DNA of 64,000 bases, from contig CAADRB010000045.1 of the NCBI GenBank assembly GCA_900708905.1, forward strand, positions 480,086 through 544,085, given 5' to 3'. Under the pieces are notes generated by a model, which saw nothing but the letters and a program-made list of their open reading frames with translations, was not told the DNA's origin and did not search any database. The DNA is from Hymenolepis diminuta. Taxonomy: Eukaryota > Platyhelminthes > Cestoda > Cyclophyllidea > Hymenolepididae. Both the position numbers and the translations under genes were made by a program. Below, piece by piece: positions 1-15,200 of the stretch (position 1 is the stretch's first letter; every line of letters starts with the position of its first letter).

Positions 1-3000
1 AACAGATTTATATAATCTTAATATATCAGAGATCACAGAGCAGAGTTTGCTAAAGGTGGACTCTACTTAAATGTGCAGTGGAAGTCATTTATACTTTTCA
101 ATCATGTTATTAATTATTCAAACGTATTGTCAATAAAGTTCCCCAAATTTCCCTCCATCTTTCATTCTTTCAATAGCCAGATAAATTTGCCCTTATATAT
201 TAAGGATAAAATGAATATTACTTCAGATGGGTGATTAAGATTAGAAAATCTTATAATTAATAATTATACTGCATCACTGAACATTTCTGAACATTTACAA
301 AACTTTGATCAATAGTCTGAAAGGTAAACTTTTATGATTGAGATTTGACATTTTTATATGTAAGTACTTACTAACGAATTTTTTTTCTTTTAATGCTTCC
401 AAAATGTTCGCATCCTTATAAATGTACCAAAATATTCCCATCAAATGAACTTTCTTTGACATATTTTCAATAAAATTTATTAAACACAATCAGCACTTTA
501 AATTTTTACCACTGAGCAAAAGGCTTTGCATGAACCTATTTTTCGTCTTTCTGACGCATCTGATGTTTCAAATCGTCAACTTATTTCGATTAATTTACTT
601 CATCTCAAATCAGATAATATTCCTAAAAGGAGAGGGTAAATTAAACTTTTAAACGCACAAAGTTCCAGTTATTAACTCGAGGGTATGCATTTCGATCAAA
701 AATTTTGCATTTGGGTATATTCGATGGCATGAAAATTTTCTATTCGCTACTAAAGGCATAAAGCTGACCGTAGTGTTGCAGAAGATAGCTAAGTCTTATA
801 ATTATGGCAATTCTCACTAGAGCCGAAATAATGAGAGAGAATATCAATACACTTAGATATCTAGTACTAAAACTTCTGAACCAAACCAGTCCAAATTATG
901 ACATTAAATTAAGCATACGGCTAATATACGGAATAGTGATGTTTGCATTAAACCAAATGGGTTCCAGCAAGGGTAAGGAGGTGATAGGGGCTATACTAAT
1001 GTCTATAGTGCAGGAGGTTTTGTTGCACTTTGTAATGTAATAATATATATAAGGCTGAAAAGCTTGTACCAAATAGACTATGCAAACTAGAGCGAATATT
1101 GGAGCTTAACAGTATAAATACGAATGGGCGTAGATTTATGGGCAGAAATGATGTCAACAGGCCAAGCAAGGTTGTTGGATATGACTAAAAAATTACAATG
1201 GAAGCATAAGCCCACATTTCTCTTGATAGCTTATTTTAAGCTTAATAAACAAAGGCGCGGATTGTCTTGGAATGTAATTTGAATAGTTATTTGTTCAGCG
1301 TCTCCTTTCATTTCAATATCTTTTACTTTTAACAGGTGAGAATGATACAACTTCGCCAATTCACTCCTTCTCCAATTTTCATTTAATCAGCACTACTTTT
1401 GGGCATCTTTCGAATGTATTCTAATTGTTAGAACCATGATAGGAGTCCGACAAAACAAAGCGCATAGCTGTGGTGTTTGTGTTTTGTGTGGAGATATTCA
1501 ATTCTCACAGGTTGTCTCTAAGTAGCACATTGTTCTTATCAAGACCAAGGCCCACGTCGCTCCGGATAGCTTGACATTTATCCGGGTTTTAAATTGGCGG
1601 TTTATCAATGTCCTGACATCATCAACACGGAGACATCTTGTATTCCTACACGAGACCTTTATCTGATGAATAAAATGTCTTGGATTAACTGTATTTCGCC
1701 TTAATCTTCTCTATAATCTGAGTTAACCGGAGTATAGTGAGGCAGATACATCATAGCAAGAAAACTAGATCGCTTAGCAGTATTATAGCATAGAAGAGTC
1801 ATACACTTTAAAAAAAGGTCAGCTGAACAGTTTCAAATAACACAAATGATTCGAAAATACTAAAAAATTGGCAACATTTCTAAAGGATTTTATGGAGATA
1901 GAATTAAGGCATGCGAATGAAACCAAAATTGCGTTATTATTATATTTTCGGTCTTTGCATATCCGAAAATCATTTCATTCTTTATCTGTAGTGTAAGGAA
2001 ATTGCGGAGCAACTAATTGCCTGGATCTATATTTTCCTCAGAGTTGTTGTTGATAAAAAATAGATCCATACTATCATTCTTATTTTTGTGTCTGGATGGC
2101 AAAAAGGACGTGCGCTTGTTGACAATATAAATCTTTCATGAAAGCATATTTTCATTTCCCAAGCAAACCTCGGAAATAAGGAATATATAAGATTATTACT
2201 GAACAAATTCGGGGCATAGAGGGAATTGGTTTAAATTTTGTTCAATAAACTTTCCCATCGATTTCAAAGCATCTATTTTATGACATGTCAAAATTATAGC
2301 TTTGAAAATAGAATTTGACTCTAATTTTGGTAAATGGTGTCTATTTTGTGGAATTGAATACGATTATTTTATGCAAATAGCCTAATAGCATAGGATTCAT
2401 ACGCATGAATATTCTGCCAAAGTGATTAATTTTCTCATTAATTGCTATTATTTGTAAACGATTTAAACTGCTGATGTGGTACGTATTTTTGCTGATATTC
2501 GTTTTGGGTGGCTTTTCGTGTCTTTTTGGAGAGCGAAATCTCCTAATATTTTGGAAATGAAATCCAGAAATTTCGCACCAAATAGTTACAAATCTAGTAC
2601 TTGACGTATAGCTATGGATTACAAGAGGTCTGAAAAGGAAAGAAGAAATAAGGAGGAAAAAGGACGATATTTTTTTCTCCTTTAAAATATATTTTCAAAA
2701 TTCCACCTTCTCTTGAACCAACCTACAATTCGTCAATAGTTAGATGCTTTATTTTCCTTTTGAATCTAAATTATTTTTTTGCTAGCATTTAAATGAGGAA
2801 AGTTTCATCAACTTTGCTAAAATCTGAGTACTTGAGACATCTTATAGGGCTATTATTACAAAATAAAATGATGAACATTTAAAGACTCATGTATTTATTA
2901 AAAGTATTCATATTTGATGTAACTGTTACTCCATAGGCGACTATTTTTGCTGATTTTATTTGCGAGTAATTTGCACTTACTGTCCAAATTGTTTAAGTAG

Positions 3001-3016
3001 TATATTTCAATTTCAG
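1..3016. other. upstream non-coding stretch (probably intron of the multi-PDZ gene)
   Basis: I see no convincing exon here. The first recognisable exon (3017) starts in the middle of a codon after a good acceptor, so the gene continues upstream and this stretch is probably all or part of an intron. The open frame at 804-1040 has no recognisable domain and no flanking splice signals that fit. An AAGTAG hexamer, discussed in the findings, lies at 2995-3000 just before the acceptor. Confidence 0.5.
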
Positions 3017-3287
3017 TATTGTGCCAACTGAAGCATTGGATGAATCCCTGGAATGCATTACAGACCTCATGCTACCAATGACTCCGCTTCCCCCACCCTC
3101 AACCAAATTCCCCGTTAGAGATGCCACAGAAACCGACACTACACCACCTCCACCTTTACCACAATCAAAGCCACCTCCTCCTCCTACCACTACAGATATG
3201 AAAGAAACTCAGTCGGAAGCCTCTATCACTTCACCTATTATTGGAACGGAGGATTCAAATAAAGGAAATGAATCAGAAGATGATTGC
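3017..3287 (+). other. proline-rich N-terminal linker (exon 1)
   Basis: Residues 1-90 of the visible protein are rich in Pro, Thr and Ser, with runs such as PPPPLPQ and PPPPPTTT, then an acidic stretch leading into PDZ1. Such sequence is typical of a flexible linker and could bind SH3 or WW domains, but no specific ligand motif can be assigned. The exon starts with the third base of a codon, showing that coding sequence precedes it. Confidence 0.7.
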
Positions 3288-6200
3288 GTGGAGTTTTCTG
3301 TAATTCTTAAAAAGCCATCGGGGTCGCAGAATTGTGGCTTGGGATTGAATATCGTAGGTTATGTATCAGAGAAGGATAAGGACGAAGGTAAGTGCAAATC
3401 ATTTATTCTACTCAAAAAATAATTCAAAAGAATTTGATAATTTTTTTCCTGCAGCTGTGACTGGAATCTACGTGAAAGACGTCCTCCCAAATGGGATAGC
3501 CAGTTACTCAGGAAAAATTAGGAGACATGATCAAATAATAAAGGTAAAATTATTTCATATATTTTGATATTTTTTGCAAATGTCTATATTATGGATGTCT
3601 ATTTCAAAAGCAAAATTCAAAAAATCTTAAAATAGGTTTTGCAGGCGAGATTTATTGGATTTGTGATAACGGTGTCAAAGCATAACATTCCGAAATACAT
3701 TAATCTTGACTGATAAGTTAGATACGTTAGGAATATTAAAAAGAGTTCCAACAAAATTCAGAATTCTTGGAGATGGATATTTCACGTCAACGTTGACCTA
3801 AGCAAACAAATTTAATTCAATAAATGGTAATGATATTCAAATCAAACCATCGCTCATTTAGGCCTATATTTGTTTCGGTTTTTGACGCATGATATGAAGA
3901 TAATTTGACGGTTATAGTGGAAAGGTGGTTTATTTTAAATGGGTTACTACGTGAAGCAGACGGCAAGATGCCGTTAATTAGATGAATTAAATGACACTAG
4001 TGAAAATGTTCTTGGAATAACTCGAACAAGGATAGGATTCGTATGTGAACGATATTTACATGTAAATACACATTGCAAAGCTTGTAAATAATTATATATC
4101 TATCCAACATATATTAACGATTATGAAAAGACCTAATTCAATTAGTCGTAAAGTACAAACATTTTTTTATTAAATAGAACCAAAAACGAGCTTCATTCAG
4201 GACAGATGTATAGGGGTTATTTTGGAATTTATGACCTAGCAAAAGTGTAACCAATACTCAAGACTTAGATCAAGTTAATTTAAAATAGAAATATCATTTC
4301 TCCTGTGATTATCAAATATATTTTTCATGACTATAACGTTGCAAAGCACGGGTTGGAACTCCATAATTACTTATCGATATATTAACATGGGGTAAGATAC
4401 TGAGATTATGACCAAAATAATTAGGATCAAAGTTCTATCACTTTAATTCATCCAAGTTATGCAGGATTACATTACATTGCATATTTATGGTTTACTAGGT
4501 AAATGGAATTGATTTGAAACATCTGTCAAACAAGGCTGCTGCCAATTTGCTCAAAACTACAGGCTCAGTTGTCCACCTCACCTTCCTTCGGCATACATCT
4601 GGTCGTGTCTGTGACCAACTTAGGCAGTTAGGTGAGTATTCAGGTAAAAATCATGATCATTAAACGAAATTATCAGCACATTTATAACTTCACTACTACT
4701 TTAAATGTGGTGTTTGGGACGAATCCTATGTGGTTTAGTATAATATTAAGAGTCTTTTAAAATTACTTAGTATCATCTTCAAATCCGCGCTTCCGGCAGG
4801 CCTCAGCTACACTGCCTCGCGGTTTCCGTCGAAAATCACGTCGAAGAAGCCGTCACTCACAGCGGAATTTGATAATCCACGATTCAAAATCTTACGAAGC
4901 CTTGTGCACGCAAAGTGAAAATCGCGTTCCTTTAGGTGTCTGTCCTACGCAAAGCGAATTGCTTGTCGGTCCTCTGGTGAATTCGGAGGAGGATTCGGAG
5001 GAATCTTGCGATTTAACACATGATCTGCTAGGACCCTCGACATGTCAAAGCCTTCCAATGCTCACTGCTGCCAGCTTGATGGAAGTAGAGTCGGCAACAA
5101 TATCCTCATCTTCTTTGACCTCAACACGAGATATTTCAAATAAAAGGATTCAAACAATTTCAGGTGACGAAGATGATGAAACATTCTCATCAACAGCAGC
5201 TTCAATGACTCTAAATAGTTCTCCGCTGGATGAAATAGACGAGATGGAATTAGATTCACCCGTAAGAAAAAATAAATGCCTGACGATCGGGTCTTATGAA
5301 CTCATCCAGCTGCGTGCTGCAGAACTTTACGGTAAAAAATCACTTGCATAAATGATAATACTTAATGTAATGCAAAATATTAAAAAATTAGCGCACTAAA
5401 TACCTTTAAGTTAAAATTGTATAATTCGTTTCATTAATGTAAAATAAAAATTAGCTCAATTTTACTTTTAATCACCTACACTAAACTCATCGTTTGAAAT
5501 CTTGTTTACCTGACCAATCGAGGGAGCGTTCCCCTAACTAAGGTTTGTTTTATGTAAAGTGGTATATCTCATAATTTGATTTCACGCATTTAGAAGTTAT
5601 AAATTTCAACATGGCGAGAAAAAAGTCAATAGCCCGCTATGTTACAAATATTATCAGTTTTGCAAATTCACGAGGCAAAAATAAATTTAAAGATCGTTCT
5701 CGTCTATACTTTTGTAAGTTTTTTCTTCAATTATGATCATTTTTATATTTTATACATTAATATGTTTATCCTTTATTTCTTCATGGGAATTTCGTTGTTA
5801 ATCTGAGATTTACCTTAAAAAGAAATTACTTGCCTTCCTAAAATGCATTTGGCATTCAAATTTTCACTACTTAACTCACTCAATGCAAAATATTCATATT
5901 ACTTTTAAATAGCCACGGGATTTTATTCTGGTACGAATAGTGATTTACTCTATATCTTCAATTAAACAGTTAGATATCATTTTTGGGGATAGTAATATTT
6001 CCCTTTGCATGTTTTTGTCGTCTTGAATCGTTTTGTGCATCTCGGAATTAGAACTTCTCTATTTTGCATGCTGATAAAAGCCTTTAACAATTAAATGGTT
6101 GTTATAAAGTTGGTTTCTAAATGCGCTCGGTTATTTGTTCTTTATGTTTCGTCTCTCAGCAAGCACCCAACATTCACACCATTCCAACGGCCAGTTTTCA

Positions 6201-9200
6201 AAAAACAATCGTTCTTTCGAAAAAAATGGGTCATTTTTTATAACAATTTTCCCTTATTTACATCTGTGAAGTGACTATTTAATTATTAAAGCACATTTGA
6301 GTCTCGGTGAACTTTGATCTCTTCTAGATGTTCATTGGCTAAAGTCGATCAATCGGGTTTTTTTCTCTTTCACTCGTAATGCTACGTTTGTCTTCAACTA
6401 GGCTGCATGCTTAGGAAATACTCACATGCACTATAGCTTGTTGTTTATGCATTCTGCACTAAGCACCGTTTACTCTTGTAGATTTGATTCATTATTGGTC
6501 ATTTCGTAAAGTAGTCAGCTCGTATGTGACTTACTAGAGCTTAGTTTAACAGCTAGTGATTACTCAAACCTTTTAACTATTCAAAATTGATTTAAAATCA
6601 GTGCTGACTTTATTGTCTTTTTTCAGCCGGACGGGTCAATGCTGATCTGTTAAAACTCATGACGGCCGTATGGCAACCAATCGTTGGTCCTGACAGAGAA
6701 ATCGGGGTAAGTTAACTGTCAATGTCGATTTTATTTTTGCACTTTTATTCAAAGATTAAGTGGTTTTCGATGGTGTGTGGTGACACCACTCATATTTTGT
6801 CTATTTTCTGTTTGATGCTCGGTTACTATAACTTATAGTTATGCAATTGTTGTGACTACTTCTCGAATTTAGTCAAACTTTTTTAGGTACAATTAAATCA
6901 ATTTCTCTTCGGTATTATTATAATTTATTATTCCTCATTAATTAATTAGTAGTTAATTAGCCTCAATAGTTCACTGAAACTTGTCATTTTGTGTTGGGTT
7001 GTCAAATTCTTTATATCGTGGTGCTCCATATATTTAATTTTTGGTTCTGATTCAGTCCATTATTAAAGTTTGCTTATGTCCCCAGGTTTATCATTAACTT
7101 TTTATCATCATTTTTTTATTAACATGGTGGATGTATAGTTAATAATAACTAATATAACGGTTATTGGTACTGCATATTTAATTAAGGGGTTTCGGTTCAG
7201 TCTGTCATTACAACTCAGTTATGATCTCAGGCTGCTTGTCGCTTTTTTGATAGCATGTAAATGCATAATGAGCTACCCAAAGTGTCGTGCTTTTTTAGTC
7301 CATCTATTAACATGGGGATATCCCTTTATTTGCCAACTTAGTGGTGGTAGTGGTAGTGTAATTTTCACGCTCAATTAGCTCTTGATTTTGGAAGAGAGGC
7401 AGAGGCCTGACCATCACACTTCGAAGATTTGTACCTTAATATGAAGTCCGTATTTTGAAGATGATTGAGGTCAGTTAAGAGCTAGGCAGCACGTGTATGT
7501 ATATTGAAATTATGGAAACATCCCTAATGTGAAGTTTATCTGTCAGTAACATCTGCCTACTCATAGCTTTAAGAAGGTATAAATAAGCCAAAGTGGCATG
7601 ACCAACCATTCAATTAAATCAAATGGTCAAATGGCTATGAATATCGCAGACATTAACTCATCCAGAAACTCAAAAATTAAATCATGGAAGTAGAATTTTG
7701 GAACAATTTTGGGATATTCTGACTTTATAGTATACCTTCATTTCTCCTTACTTAATGTGCTATTTTGCGGGTTCAAAGGCTGTGTCATGATTAAATTTTT
7801 AAGTTTTTTTGCATTATCATGAGTGATAGTAATATTACTGTAAATATTACACTGATCAGGTAGAAGAGAATGAAAAAGGAATTCGAGTTTCGATAGACCT
7901 TCATGTCCCGATGTGTTTTAGGTTGTTATGTTTTATTGAGCCCTCATTCGGAAGTTACAAATACAAAATTTACAAAAGTATTTGAGTTGTAGAATGTCCT
8001 TCTTACTTGACTCTGCGTATATGACTAGTCATTGACTTAATATATACAAATTTAAAATAAAACTTACACTTTCATTCGTAATCTGATATTTTAATAATCT
8101 GTACACTACCGATGAAACATTTAAATATAATTTAATTAAAATAAAATGTTCATAACAGCGATGAGTTGATCGGGACAGACAGAACGGAAGTAATATTTTT
8201 CCTCCGTCTGTAAAATCTTTGTTTGATATATTTGATGGCACTGTGTTTCGTTATTAAGGCCGGTAAAGAGAAAAATGTACTGGATCTCGATCAATCTGAA
8301 CCATATACAACAGCAATATGAATGTCGCGGAAGCATTTTCGATTTTCGGATCGAATTTTTCGAGATAATCTAGATGCAGAAGTTAACATTTTGTATGAAG
8401 TTCCCGCGACGCAAGATTAAAGCTTTCTAATATTTTCAGGATGCCCCAGTATTAAAGTATTATCGTGATTCCCTCTTCAGTTAGCCAGTTTATTTCTTCA
8501 TATAGTTGCGTATATTCCTCATTCCCTAGCCTTCTAACTGTTTATCGATTTCCTTAGTTAACATCTGTGCTGTGAGTTTTACTCTCTTTGAATCATTTTT
8601 TAAGTTTATTTGTAACAAGGTTACTGCTTCTTCTCTTTTACAATAAAATAATCTGGCACTGGCTGTCTCATTCCTATCTTGTGGTAGCTGAGTTCGTGCA
8701 GTTGAAAAGAGTATTAGTCTAGTTCGTTTTCTCCATCTTATATTTGTAATTTCTAAACTATGATCCCTCACAACATAATAGTATTAAAGGTGATAGGCAA
8801 ATAGTGAATAGTTCGATATGGACGGTGGCAGTATTACACTGTTAAAACTGGGGTGTCTTCTGATAATTTTGGTATTATTCGATTCAAAAAATCTAGCCAC
8901 AAAGTCATCATTTGAAATAAAAAATTTATGGTCCTCACAAATTTCACCTGTAACTAATTGAGAATACGCCTTCCTTAAATATGTAGAGTTAGTTGTAATT
9001 TAGCTTAATTGTAGTTCTATTATGCCCTTTTGATAGCCAGTATACTTCAATTTCAAAATTGGCGTATACTTCAAAGTGTTGTTCTTCAAATCCAGTACTA
9101 AGAAAGTACTGGAATCTTAATTTATCCTTCTAGAATGCCAATTCAAGATTTTTCCATCAGCTTTATTTTTCTCAAAACTTTTGAATGGCCACCCTGTAGG

Positions 9201-12200
9201 GACGTCTTTGGTCGATTGTGTGACCGTCAAACATAACAAGCCGTTGAGAGAAAAACTGCGCTCGTGTTCGCCTGTATTTTCATCATATAAACAAACGGAA
9301 CTTGTGTTTTTGGCTCTCTGTGTGTATAAGATTTTAATTGCAATCTGCAAACCTCTCCCCTTAATGTCTGTTAAGCTACCAAAATCGCTTATAAGTAGCC
9401 TCCTTCACTCCTTTAGGTCTTTCGCGTTGTTCGTCCGAAGAATGTTCGTCAATTGGGTTTCTCTCTGATTGGTTCAACTACTGAACCTCGCCCTAGGAAA
9501 CCGGTTACTTCTATTTCTGCTACTGTTCTTCCAGCTAAAAGTGAGGAATCTGCTCAGGAAGGCCAAGAACCTGTTGAAGAAATTTCTGATGAGACTCCTT
9601 CACGACACTTTGTTCACACCGTTCTCCCTGGTGGATTGTTCTCCTCTTGTAATTACCTCAGACCTGGAGACGAACTACTGCAGGTACGTAACTTGGATAT
9701 TTTAAGTCGCATTTATTATTCATATGTTTACACCGGAATCTCTCCAGGTTCCTCCTCCATAAAAAGTTGAGTGATTTATATTTCAATTGGAATACACGTT
9801 AATACATGCACGAGTATATGTTTAGATAAACATGCACTCTGTCTTTCCCTGATTCTGTGCGTATACTGTGCACGTTGGGCGAAATCAGTGTCGATAACTA
9901 TGCTGTAACAAGTGGAAAGCAGTTTCCTGTCACATGCCCATTTCAAGCTGGAATGATTAATTATTGCTAAAGCCCTCATTTTATTGTACATTTAATCAAT
10001 TACCTCGAGAAGGGAGATGTCTTGGAGACTCTGATTGAGAAATGATTAGCTGGACCGTCCGCGTATAAATCTTCAAATTATACTTACTGTATTGATTAAT
10101 TGAGGTGTTAGATTCATTTATCCATTCTTTTCTAAATGCCTTGAATCATTCATTTAATTGTAATATTCACTTGGTTGACAAGGAGAAGGCTGTATATTCC
10201 GAATTTACCAAGAGCAAAGAAAGTGACTTAGGGCTTAAAACCAGTAGGTTTTATGGTACCTAAGTTGGGCTGGTGTCGCTATCTTAAAAGCTTTTAAGAT
10301 TTGATATACATCGAACTTTAAATTGAAAATTCCTTAACCTGATTATTTTGCAGCTAAGGTAAGCCTAAACGCTCTTTTAAAAGTGAACGTTCTCCTAGTG
10401 AAATTTCTGTTCTTATGTGTTTGATTGTTTTCTCTTTTGTCCTGACATGGAAAATAATAAAAAGGTTCTTGCATAGTAGGTACCAGTGTAGACGAGATCC
10501 ATCTACTTTAAACAATCTTCACTACAAAAAATGACAAAAGAAATGCATAAATTGGATTAGAGGCGTTTGAACAGGGAGGAATGCCCGGCCAAGAAGTGGA
10601 AAGAAATTGGTAGGACATATATATGGTTGCATAACTACTAACGTTCGATTTGGGTCAGGTCCGATTACGTGAATATAATTTAGGGAGAACACATCGCTTT
10701 CGGAGTTCCATGAATAGCGCATCATACATCCACATTTTTGAAAACAGTAGAAGGATAGAAAAGTCTGCAATCTTAATATAATGTAGTATGTTCAGTTGGA
10801 TCTTAGATTTCATGGCGATTGGGCGACAGCCCCTTTAGATATCGGTTTGCACATATTTTTTGGATCACATATTTCACAAATCGATTCAAAATCGTTTGAT
10901 AGCAAAACAAACCATACACTCGTAATTGATTAGTTTGGGTAATGGCATTACTTCCATCTTTAGAGTTACAGTATGGATAGTTAGGACTAGCCCAAATAAC
11001 TCAGCCCAAGTTTAAAAAAGCAATTAATAAATGCTTGGGTTTCATCAGTTAATTTTCTACTCATCACAGATACCTCTTCACAGCATATCATTTCTTCTCT
11101 CAAGTACTCTTATGGCATTAATGAAACTGGTTATCACATTGATGCATTATTGTTATAGGTCATGAGATATGTAGGTCAATCAGTTCACATACAGTGGTTG
11201 TAACTTAACTCATTTGGTTAATATTTATCCATAATACAAGGCCACATTCGAGTTCCTTCACAATGACCTACATCTATCCAGGAGAAGTCACTTTCTCCAT
11301 AGGCTTAAGAGTTATTACAGTAACATCTCAATCACTATTACACGTGATGTCTGTTTATTGTTTTATTTTAGCCACCTAACATCGTAAATTAGATACTTGA
11401 CACAACGGTATGTGTTTGCTAATATAATCTAGACTTCAATATTAATAAGTGCTCATTGAGATATACTGTTGCTGTATTCGTTCACATCCAGAAGAGAGAA
11501 GGCAAAAGACTTATAGCTCGACTTCAATTTGGTGATTAACTGACTACCTAGTTAATCAATATTTTAGCAGAGAAGGCTTTAGTCATGAGTGTAAAAGAGC
11601 TGATATTGAAAAAATTTATACCGGAAAAATGAATTCTGTTCTGATGTCGAAAATATTCGATTCTACTTCCTATTAATACCCTTGTATGATTTTAGATTCT
11701 TGTCCTTAATCAAAACACCCACGCCTTTTTCTGTGTAGTGTGATTCACTTGTACCTTATCTGTACGGTACAACTGTTCGTCGCCGGCCTTTAGCTGATTC
11801 ATAAAAGAAGATTTTTCTCAGAATTACGTGAAGATCGCTTTTGCTTTTATGTGTCGCACATGTGTGTGCTGTTTTCGAAAATTCACGTTATCACTAAGCT
11901 AGTCTCCTTATGAGATTCGCTTGCGTTGAACCAATCCCTTGATTACAAGGACACAAACAATGGTTGCTCTTTCCACTTAGCGGTTGAGAATTAAACTGCA
12001 TAGGATCAGTTACCGAGTGCTTAATTTAAAGAATATTGTTTTAAGACAAGGTGGTCAACTTACACATCATCGGCGTAAATACAGTTAATGGTATGACCAA
12101 CGATTCCAGTTAAAACCAGTTAAGAAAGAGGTAACGGATTACAACTGTCTTATCAAGAAGGCTCATGGGTGCTGTCCAAGGTTATTAGTAGAAGATACTT

Positions 12201-15200
12201 CCATTCTGAAGGCTTGAAATTTGCAAGACTGACGATTCTTTCGTCATATATGCAGTAAGTTAATCTCTTAAAAATAAAGGCTTCTATTTGATATAGATGG
12301 CTTGATTATTAATCAATTAGTGACCCCTCAGGTATCTTGACCTCTTGATCCTTAATTAATTCTTTTTAAAAACTGTCCAAGTGATTATTACACGTTTATG
12401 CAATTATTTGAATATACATCATCAAGTTGATTTCGGTAATTAGCATGATTGAATGTCACTTATTTCTCATTGGCCTTTCGGCCCAATAATTTTCAAAATG
12501 ATCATTCATCGCTGATAATCATCTCTTGGTTTTGTGAATTAATTAGACTGTATAACCATTATTCGACTGAATCGATATTAAACGACTAATCATAATTTGA
12601 TTTGAAGCTCTGAAAGTTGTGTTAAGTTTCCAAATATTATTAGAATAAGTCATTTGCACAGTTAGGATGGCATAGAAGTGATGTCAATTGATTGTTTATT
12701 TAGTGAGCGCTGACACTCATTTCCAGTCCATCTAATCAATGTTTTATGGAGAATCTTTTGGGAAGGCTTGATCATGCCTTAACACTCGAATTCGGCTATT
12801 ATTGATCGATTTTTGCTTTATACAGCACCTAAAACGCCTCATTTTTCCTCCTCCTCATCATCATCCTTCATTTAATAGTGTGAAAAACGTATAATTCATC
12901 AACGGCATTCTTTTGTTCGTTTTGATCACCGACTTTTTGTTTTTTTTAAGAACAACTAACCTACCATAACCCACCAACAGTAGCTTTGCTTTTTGTTTTT
13001 TAAGCATTTTACTTAAAGTTATGCTAATTTGTAGAGTGAATTTCACACCTCTGGTGACATATTTCAAGATGCCCAAACAGTTAAAATAGTTTTCATTTCC
13101 TACGGTTTACTGAAAAAAAATTCCTCCTTCTTAGTTAATTCTTAAGAATTCCTCCGCTTTATGTATTTTTTTAATAATAATTCCTAAATCCATTTAGGAA
13201 ACATTTTCAAACGCTCATCTTGAGTAGAGGGTGGCATCGTTGAGCCTCCCTGGTGGTGAATTCGAATTCGTCCATTCTCTATGTTAGCTAAACTTAACCA
13301 GTACGGTTGACCGTTTGGCTCGCTATGTGTGCACCAATGGAATTGAATCCGTTACCTTTGACACGGCAGGCGTGCACGGTGACCAATGCGCCACCGACCT
13401 ACATAATGTATTACTTTTCTATTTAACCACATGTGCTTCTTTATATTTACAATAATTATTAATGATCATTAATATGAATATGAATCTACAGGCTGATTGA
13501 TGGGGCCTCCTACGACACTTAACTACGGTATTTGCATAGAGTTGAACATGTACTATCACTATCTTTACACTCAAATAACTGTTTTCTGAATTTCATAGAG
13601 TGGTGATTACTTGATACATTCTTGAATAGTTAAATATCCAGAGATCTTTAGAGGGAGTTATATTCAGGACATTATATAGAGTTTTTCATAGTTATTCAAA
13701 GAGAATCTATCTTTGAAAAAAAAGAAGCTTTTGATGGAATTACTTTTGCACATTAAAATTGTTTCAGTTTTACTCTTTTGTTAAATTAAAATTCCTTCTC
13801 TAGTTGGAATGTAATACCAGAAACGTAGAGATGGAGGAAAATAAAATTGTGGTAGGACGTCTACCCAGTGATTGTTTGCGCTGAGCGCTAAAGATTCTCA
13901 TGAACTTTCAGTGACGGATCGAATGCTTTTAAGTGGAGCTCAGTTGACTTGGTTACTGTTTGATTGCAGGTATGTAAAATTCTTCTAAATTTCCGCTTTT
14001 TTTATTAACCAAGAATTGACATCTTTTGTTCTTCACTCTTCTAAATTTGATATGCTTAAATGTGTATACATTTAATCGCTCTTAAACATGTTTAAGGTGA
14101 TCTATCTGACGTTGCGGAACTGACAGTTAAACAAATCTTTCCACAATCAATAAGACCTAGAAATCTTAGCCTATACCAAGTAAACGTTCCTCACTTATGA
14201 AAATTGAAGTTTTTCCACCGCTTTAAGCTTATGTAATCTGAGATGTACACTTCGTAGGAATTGTTTACAAAACGGATGATAATGAGAATACAGGTAAACG
14301 CAATTCTGGAAAGCTGACTTTCAGCACAGCCCCCACCACCTCCCCCAATCACCTTGATAACTAAACTCCAAGCGAAATTTCTCAAAGTTGTAAAGACCAA
14401 TGTTGTATCCGGGTTCTCATTGTCGGGCCACGTGTGACAGCTACCTGAGTATGGTTGGCTTCCTCCTTTCGTCAATTGTGTTTTGTTTCTAATTCGTTGT
14501 AATTGGCACAACTAGTTCTGAGTGTTTTATTTGTAATTTCTAATGTATTACAATAGAGTGATGCAACTCAGGATCCTAAGAAATCTTCATATTATAATTT
14601 CCTTTCCCTCAATGAATGCGATTTTAAATATTATATATCCCTTCGTCCAGATCGTATTTTATTAAAAAATGGGAATTGGTCAACAGTAACGAAAGTCTTT
14701 TCTGATCCAACACAAAACTGACCTTTAAATAAACCATCTAGGAATGTATTGTCCGTTACTTTCGTATCCATAACGTTTTAGCCATGTTAATCATAGTCGA
14801 ATTCTGGAACCTTTAATCTGAAAGGTTTTTTCCACTTTGCATTCCGCTATTCATACATTTATACACTATAATTGTTAATTAAAATTATACTTCTTAGCAA
14901 ATATACAGCTTCTCTAAGTTTTATTTAATCAAAGGACCAAGGCACGGGGTTTTAACTAAAACAGCCCTTCATTTTTAAGTGCATTTTGGGTTTTCATAAA
15001 CAAATTCGGTCAAATGGCATTGCTTTAGGGTCAGATGCCTGTTGCTAATTGTAATGTCGACAGTATTAAGCCGCTAACCGTATAGCCCATGATAGCCAAA
15101 CCCCAGTCCAGAGCTGCCTAATTACCAGCTAAAATTTATCCAAAGTTAGAAGACGGACGAGTGTTTGAATACATCTGTCGGGGTTAATTAAAAAAAGTGG

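Noticed and set aside
804..1040. 78-codon open frame upstream of the multi-PDZ gene
   Set aside because: No recognisable domain, no splice sites that would join it in phase to 3017, and an AT-rich composition where such frames arise by chance.
4797..4806. acceptor TTCCGGCAG at 4799 for exon 4
   Set aside because: With the phase left by exon 3 it leads to a stop after about 38 codons; the acceptor CTCAG at 4806 keeps the frame open to the donor at 5331.
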